In this document: one piece after another, positions 23,328-27,725 of the stretch
Position numbering within the stretch: position 1 is the stretch's first letter
Layout: the number at the start of each line of letters is the position of its first letter
NCBI GenBank assembly: GCA_948468465.1
Contig: CAOKJJ010000057.1
Span: 1 to 27,725, forward strand
Length of the DNA stretch: 27,725 nucleotides
Direction of reading: 5' to 3'
Origin: an uncultured Eubacterium sp.
GTDB lineage: Bacteria; Bacillota_A; Clostridia; Lachnospirales; Lachnospiraceae
Position numbers and translations under genes: made by a program
Notes under the pieces: model-generated
The model's input: the letters and a program-made list of their open reading frames with translations, nothing else
Told to the model about the DNA's origin: nothing
Databases searched by the model: none

Positions 23328-26183
23328 ATGATGGTAAATATCGTTATTTTATTGGAATGCTTTGGCATGTGCCTGACGGCGGTAGCGCTGTTTCTTTTGC
23401 TCAATGGCGACGGAGCGAAGGAACAGAAGCTTTTAATTATCATTATGTGCAGCTCGCTTGTGCAGAATATAGGCTATTTATTGGAGCTGATTGCGCCTAC
23501 GGTAGAGGCTGCGATGACTGCCGTCATGGTAGAAAATGTAGGTTCTGCTTTTGTGCCGTTATGTTACTGCTGGTTTATTTATATTTATTGTTACATTGCG
23601 CCGCCGAAAAGGCTTTTAAGAGTGCTTGGCGCTGTAACTTTTTTTGCCCTGCCTACGGTATTTTTTAACTGGAATGGCCTTTTTTACCAAGAAGTGCAGT
23701 GGATTGCGGACAAAAGCGGATTTTATCATATCAGCATTACGTATGGCCCGTTGTATGTGTTCTTTTTAATTGTCCGTGTCATTATTCCTTATACGCTTTG
23801 CATATACACATTAGTGATTGCCATTCGTGAGCGTGCAGACCGGCAGGTCAACCGTCAGTACTGGACGATTCTTGGAATCTCTACGTTTCCGGTGCTTATG
23901 CTGCTTGCGTATGTTTTAAAAATAGTCAAGGTATTTGATCTTACACCAGTCACGCTGATGATTTCTATGGCCATGGTAGTTATCGTTGTCTGGAGCCGCC
24001 GTAACTATGATTTCCGTCATCTGGCGGCGGCAAAAGTGCTGGAGAGCCTTGGCGATGGCGTCATTGTGCTCGATGAGCATAATCGGCTGGTCAATTATAA
24101 TAAAGCCGCGGCAGATATTTTTACCTATTTGCCGGTCCACCGGCTGGGAGAGAATATCCGGGCCGTGGAGGGATTTCGGGAGGAAATGCTTCATGAGGAA
24201 GAGCCGCAGAGCTTTACGATCGGTGAAAAGCACTATGAAAGCCATAGTAAATATATCATAGATGAAAGTGGAAAAAAGCAGGGCTGCGTGATTTTGATCT
24301 TGGATATGACCAATATTAAGGCATATATTAGCGAGATCAAGCGCGTGCGGCGCCAGGCGGAAAAAGCGAGTATCGCAAAGAGTGAATTTCTTGCCAACAT
24401 GTCCCATGAGATACGCACGCCGATGAACGCGATTATCGGCCTGAATGACATTATTATGGAAGAATGCGAGGATACTGAAATCTATGCGCATGCCAAAGAC
24501 GTGCAGTCCGCGGCGAAAAATCTGCTGGCCATCATCAATGACATTTTGGATTTATCCAAGGTGGAAGCAGGCAAGATGGAATTGGTGTATGAAGATTACT
24601 ACATCAAAAATATAGCGGATGAGATTATAGGCATGATGGATATGGCTGCTTCTCAGCGGGGACTGATCTTAAAGTATGAATGCGATGAAACGATCCCTTG
24701 CTGCTACAGCGGGGATGACGGCAGGATCAAGCAGATATTGATCAACATTTTAAACAATGCGATTAAATTTACAAAAAAAGGATATGTGCGCACTTATATT
24801 ACCGGACGGCCTTTAGAGCATGCGGATGAGGAGCTGGTAATTTTCCGCGTGGAAGACACGGGCTGCGGCATCCGCAGAGAAGATCTGGATAAGATCTTCG
24901 AGGATTTTAAGCAGGTAGACTCCAAACGGAACCGCAGCGCGGAAGGCACCGGACTGGGACTTACGATCGTAAAGCATCTCGTAGAATTGATGGGAGGTAC
25001 GATCGAGGTGGAAAGTACCTATGGAAAAGGGACGACAGTTACGATTTCGATACCTCAGAAAATCGTAGACAGGCGGCCTGTTTCCGAGACGCCGAAGAAG
25101 CCTCAGGCCGAACAAAAAGTTACCTATAGCTTTACGGCGCCTGGCGTGAAAGTGCTGATTGTAGATGATAATGTCATTAACCGAAAGGTAGCAAGAGGAT
25201 TTTTGAAAAATTATGGCTTTGACCTGACCGAAGCAGAAAGCGGTGCGCAGGCGGTTGAACTGGTGCGCTCCGTGCGGTATGATATCATTTTCATGGATCA
25301 TATGATGCCTGGCATGGACGGCATTGAGGCGGCAAGGATCATTCGCAGCGATTGCGGTGAAAATGGCGCTGCGCCTGTGATCATAGCGCTGACAGCCAAT
25401 GCGATGGAAGGCATGCGGGAGCATTTTTTAGAGTGCGGTTTTCAGGATTTTATTTCCAAGCCGCTTGACCGGAAAGAACTGCATCAGCTGTTAATGCGCT
25501 GGGTGCCGGAAAAATACAGAAAGACGAAAAAGCAGGAAGAGGAATCCAAAGCACTGGATCCGGCAGACTTTCAGATTGACGGCGTGGACATGAAGTCTGC
25601 CATGCAGTATTATTCTGGCGACGCACAGGGATTTGCAGATTTGCTGGAGCTTTATTATATAGACGGCAAACGTAAGACAGGGCTGCTGCGCGAGCTTGCC
25701 GCATCAGACATGTTAAATTACCAGATCGAGGTACATGGATTAAAGAGCGCATCCGCCAACATCGGAGCGATGGATGTCTCAGAAATGGCCCGTGCACAGG
25801 AAAATGCCGCGGCACAGGGGGACAGGGCACTGATTGATGAAAAGCTTCCCGTGCTTTTGGCAGAATATGAGACGCTTTTGACAAATATCGGGCAGTTTTT
25901 AGAGCAGCGCAGACAGGAAAACGAAAGGGAAGAAAAGCTGGAGCGCCTGCCTGTTCAGAAGCTGAAAGAACAGACGGCCCAGGCTCTGGAAGAATTGCAG
26001 CATTTTCGGTCCGCGCAGTGTGCAGAAAGAGTAAGGACGATGCTGCTGCATGAACTGCCGAAAGAGGTGGAAGACAGACTGCTGCAGATACAAGAACAGC
26101 TGAGATTATATGAGGACGATCATGCGGAAGAGCTGCTGGGCGGACTGTTTAGCGTGCTTGAAAAGGAGGAAATGACAGAATGA
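23328..26183 (+). CDS. Hybrid histidine kinase: 7TM-PAS-HisKA-HATPase-REC-HPt
   Basis: A 951-aa sensor kinase. The N-terminal ~225 residues hold seven membrane helices, as in the kinase-specific 7TM region. A PAS domain (about 235-335, LESLGDGVIVLDEHNRLVNYN) follows, then HisKA with SHEIRTPMNA (phospho-His 360), HATPase with NNAIKF, DTGCGI and GTGLGL, a receiver (about 605-725) with VDDN and phospho-Asp 657, and an HPt domain with VHGLKSASANIGA (His803). A Glu/Gln-rich helical C-terminal extension of about 90 residues closes it. The ribosome site before ATG 23328 is weak (GTGGG); ATG 23331 is an alternative. Its stop overlaps the next gene's ATG (ATGA), a sign of coupling. It probably runs an internal phosphorelay ending on an external receiver. 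Confidence 0.94.
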   Translation: MMVNIVILLECFGMCLTAVALFLLLNGDGAKEQKLLIIIMCSSLVQNIGYLLELIAPTVEAAMTAVMVENVGSAFVPLCYCWFIYIYCYIAPPKRLLRVLGAVTFFALPTVFFNWNGLFYQEVQWIADKSGFYHISITYGPLYVFFLIVRVIIPYTLCIYTLVIAIRERADRQVNRQYWTILGISTFPVLMLLAYVLKIVKVFDLTPVTLMISMAMVVIVVWSRRNYDFRHLAAAKVLESLGDGVIVLDEHNRLVNYNKAAADIFTYLPVHRLGENIRAVEGFREEMLHEEEPQSFTIGEKHYESHSKYIIDESGKKQGCVILILDMTNIKAYISEIKRVRRQAEKASIAKSEFLANMSHEIRTPMNAIIGLNDIIMEECEDTEIYAHAKDVQSAAKNLLAIINDILDLSKVEAGKMELVYEDYYIKNIADEIIGMMDMAASQRGLILKYECDETIPCCYSGDDGRIKQILINILNNAIKFTKKGYVRTYITGRPLEHADEELVIFRVEDTGCGIRREDLDKIFEDFKQVDSKRNRSAEGTGLGLTIVKHLVELMGGTIEVESTYGKGTTVTISIPQKIVDRRPVSETPKKPQAEQKVTYSFTAPGVKVLIVDDNVINRKVARGFLKNYGFDLTEAESGAQAVELVRSVRYDIIFMDHMMPGMDGIEAARIIRSDCGENGAAPVIIALTANAMEGMREHFLECGFQDFISKPLDRKELHQLLMRWVPEKYRKTKKQEEESKALDPADFQIDGVDMKSAMQYYSGDAQGFADLLELYYIDGKRKTGLLRELAASDMLNYQIEVHGLKSASANIGAMDVSEMARAQENAAAQGDRALIDEKLPVLLAEYETLLTNIGQFLEQRRQENEREEKLERLPVQKLKEQTAQALEELQHFRSAQCAERVRTMLLHELPKEVEDRLLQIQEQLRLYEDDHAEELLGGLFSVLEKEEMTE

Positions 26184-26593
26184 GTGAATTATCAGGCAAA
26201 AATTCCAAAAAACGCATTTTAGCGGTAGATGATACGGCGGTGATTTTGACGCGGATTGCGAACACTTTGCGGGATGATTATGAGGTGATAACTGTAAATT
26301 CAGGGGTGCGGGCATTGAAATATTTAGAGCAGGAGAAGCCGGATCTTATTTTGCTCGATATTCAGATGGCGCCAAAGGACGGCATCGAAACGCTGCAGGA
26401 CATACGTAAGAGGAAAGACCGGGCAGATATCCCGGTGATTATGCTTACTGGCGTAGAGGATCGGGATTCTGTGCTGGCAAGTGCCAAGCTTGGAATCGGT
26501 GATTACATATTAAAGCCATTTTCTTCAGAGGATCTGCTGGAGAGGATTCAGCGTGTTTTTGAGCAGGAAGCGCAAAAGCATGCAGGGCCGTAA
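26180..26593 (+). CDS. Stand-alone receiver-domain response regulator
   Basis: A 137-aa CheY-like protein with a single receiver domain and no output domain. Key residues are the acidic DD in AVDDTAV, Asp60 in LILLDIQM, Thr in MLTGVED and Lys in ILKPFSSED. The loop after Asp60 reads MAPKDGIE in place of the common MPxMDG. AGGAGG inside the kinase end stands about 9 bases before ATG, which overlaps the kinase stop by 4 bases. It is the obvious phosphate acceptor of the upstream HPt-bearing kinase. How the signal leaves the system is not evident here. Confidence 0.92.
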   Translation: MSELSGKNSKKRILAVDDTAVILTRIANTLRDDYEVITVNSGVRALKYLEQEKPDLILLDIQMAPKDGIETLQDIRKRKDRADIPVIMLTGVEDRDSVLASAKLGIGDYILKPFSSEDLLERIQRVFEQEAQKHAGP

Positions 26594-26656
26594 GAAAGGG
26601 AGGGGATTTTTTGAATGGAAGAGGGGCGCATCGGACTGGGGACAGGAGGAAGCTTT

Positions 26657-27214
26657 ATGCCATATACATGGAAAGAAATTGAACAGCATATTTCGGCATG
26701 TACTCTCTGTCCACTAAGCCAGACAAGGAATCTGCCGGTCATGGGGCGCGGAAATGCAAAGGCACAGCTGATGCTGATTGCCGAAGCCCCAGGCGCGCAG
26801 GAGGACGCACAGGGAATCCCGTTTGTCGGGCGTTCCGGAGAGGTGTTGGACAAGCTGCTGCAGGAGGCCGGACTAAGCAGAGAAGATTTATACATCACGA
26901 ATATTTTAAAATGCCATCCGCCAGGCAACCGTGACCCAAAAGAAGCGGAAAAAGAGGCTTGTATGCCATATTTAAAATATGAGACATATTTGCTAAAGCC
27001 AAAAATCATCGTCTGCCTCGGCCGCATTGCCGCACAGCGCATTATCTCACCGGATTTTAAAATTACAAGACAGCATGGCACCTGGACATACCGAAAAAAC
27101 TGTGCACTGACCGCGACCTATCATCCGTCTGCAATATTGCGGGATCCTTCTAAATATGAGGTTGTAAAAGAAGACTTTTTGAAAATTGTGAAAGAGAAGA
27201 ACCGTTTTGCCTAA
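26657..27214 (+). CDS. Family 4 uracil-DNA glycosylase (Fe-S)
   Basis: A 185-aa repair enzyme that removes uracil from DNA. Four Cys (15, 18, 86 and 102) match the 4Fe-4S cluster of family 4. The catalytic motif EAPGAQED (43-50), FVGRSGEVLDKLL and the late YHPSAIL are intact. ATG 26657 is chosen with AGGAGG 7 bases before it; an in-frame ATG 26615 also has a GGGAGGGG site and would add 14 residues not typical of the family. It lies 63 bases after the response regulator. The last codons and stop lie inside a hairpin. Confidence 0.94.
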   Translation: MPYTWKEIEQHISACTLCPLSQTRNLPVMGRGNAKAQLMLIAEAPGAQEDAQGIPFVGRSGEVLDKLLQEAGLSREDLYITNILKCHPPGNRDPKEAEKEACMPYLKYETYLLKPKIIVCLGRIAAQRIISPDFKITRQHGTWTYRKNCALTATYHPSAILRDPSKYEVVKEDFLKIVKEKNRFA

Positions 27215-27229
27215 AACGGTTCTTCTCTT
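27192..27229. terminator. Perfect 17-bp hairpin, probable bidirectional terminator
   Basis: Arms 27192-27208 and 27213-27229 are exact reverse complements around a GCCT loop. The core is GAACCGTTTT. The glycosylase stop codon (27212-27214) straddles loop and right arm. T-rich ends on both strands allow it to stop both this gene and the facing orphan gene. Confidence 0.75.
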
Positions 27230-27247
27230 ACTGGTATAACTGCATTT

Positions 27248-27544
27248 TTATCGCATGGCAAAAGCTTCCAGCACATCACAACTTTCATTTGGATCTTCTT
27301 CATCAATCCATTTCCAGGAATCAATCTGTCTGAGAAAGCCATCTACGTCTCCAAGATTAACTACTCCAAGATCAAGACACCCATAATCCTTTTCCTCGCC
27401 TTTAAAAATCAATTTGTATGGATCGCTGCTGGAATTCTTCACATTTCCGGCACGATTAGAAAAAGCTTTTTCAGCCAGCTGGCGTAATTTATTTAAAGCA
27501 TCGCCTGTAATATTTTTGTTTATTTCTATTACGGTACTGTACAT
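27248..27544 (-). CDS. Orphan paralog of the 97-aa VapD-cassette protein
   Basis: A 98-aa protein closely related to the product at 12149-12442: both start MYS, share NRAG, NSS, YGCLDLGV, NLG, a WxW pair and the closing AMR, with one extra Asp near the end. About 55 of 98 aligned residues are identical by hand count. AAAGGAG stands about 9 bases before ATG. No vapD-like gene lies downstream; the glycosylase end and its terminator are there instead. It may be an orphan antitoxin that can still neutralise a VapD toxin, a regulator of the cassette, or an independent gene. Confidence 0.8.
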   Translation of the reverse strand: MYSTVIEINKNITGDALNKLRQLAEKAFSNRAGNVKNSSSDPYKLIFKGEEKDYGCLDLGVVNLGDVDGFLRQIDSWKWIDEEDPNESCDVLEAFAMR

Positions 27545-27596
27545 ATTTATTTACTCCTTTTAAAGCATTTTGTGTTAGCTAGTTACTCTTAGAGTC

Positions 27597-27625
27597 AGTA
27601 TATAGGATTCTGCCTTGGAAAGCAA
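27597..27625 (-). promoter_or_regulatory. Promoter of the orphan antitoxin-like gene
   Basis: On the minus strand TTGCTT (27625-27620), a 17-base spacer and TATACT (27602-27597). The -35 and spacer length equal those of the VapD cassette. The palindromic operator of that promoter is not repeated here; instead a small ACTCT-A-AGAGT inverted repeat lies just downstream of -10. Confidence 0.65.
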
Positions 27626-27725
27626 GTTAAATTAAGAATTCAATGATTTGAATTTGCTATAGATATCCGCAATTACCACTTGACAAATGATATTATATAA
27701 CGTATAGTATTAAACAACAAGTAAT

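Noticed and set aside
24813..25424. 203-aa open frame on the minus strand inside the second kinase
   Set aside because: Antisense shadow of the HATPase and receiver coding region; no recognisable protein features.

Overview
The window looks like chromosome from a Gram-positive Clostridia member, most likely a Lachnospiraceae-type gut anaerobe. The reasons are strong AGGAGG ribosome binding sites, frequent TTG/GTG starts, the secG-rnr-smpB order, a family 4 (Fe-S) uracil-DNA glycosylase, an M18 aminopeptidase, 7TM hybrid kinases and sigma-A type promoters. Taxonomy is inferred from gene content only. No rRNA, tRNA, CRISPR array or complete insertion sequence was seen.

Layout. 1-4064: a membrane hybrid histidine kinase with two receiver domains, then a lipoprotein solute-binding protein without transporter genes. 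4133-7933: a housekeeping block, secG, rnr (RNase R), smpB and a viroplasmin/RNase H protein. The first three belong to protein export, RNA decay and trans-translation, and the secG promoter and terminator are visible. 7977-9602: a metallo-beta-lactamase-fold hydrolase and a DUF4253 protein. 9729-11691 (minus strand): a small helical protein and an ECF sigma factor with its membrane anti-sigma partner.

11845-12767 is an accessory island. It holds the 3' tail of a lost gene with its own terminator. Beside it is a two-gene cassette: an unrecognised 97-aa protein followed by a VapD-family (Cas2-fold) putative toxin. The cassette promoter carries a perfect 14-bp palindrome between -35 and -10. 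A close paralog of the 97-aa protein lies alone at 27248-27544 behind a promoter with the same -35 and spacer. I regard this as a candidate toxin-antitoxin system with an uncharacterised antitoxin family and an orphan copy.

12938-17056: a small EamA-type membrane protein, a GNAT acetyltransferase, two small membrane proteins, a YoaP-type acetyltransferase, a WYL-domain regulator and a zinc-ribbon protein. 17248-19205: an AT-rich two-gene operon encoding an AAA/ABC-type ATPase and a RloB-family TOPRIM-like protein, matching the AbiL/RloAB type of phage defence. The first RloB motif is unusual. A family 2 glycosyltransferase follows. 20322-23294: an amino acid permease with a clear promoter and candidate operator, then the M18 aminopeptidase. 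Together they suggest amino acid and peptide use.

23328-26593: a second hybrid kinase (7TM-PAS-HisKA-HATPase-REC-HPt) overlapping a stand-alone receiver protein, which suggests a phosphorelay. 26657-27214: the uracil-DNA glycosylase, whose stop codon lies inside a perfect 17-bp terminator-like hairpin. The orphan antitoxin-like gene faces it from the other strand.
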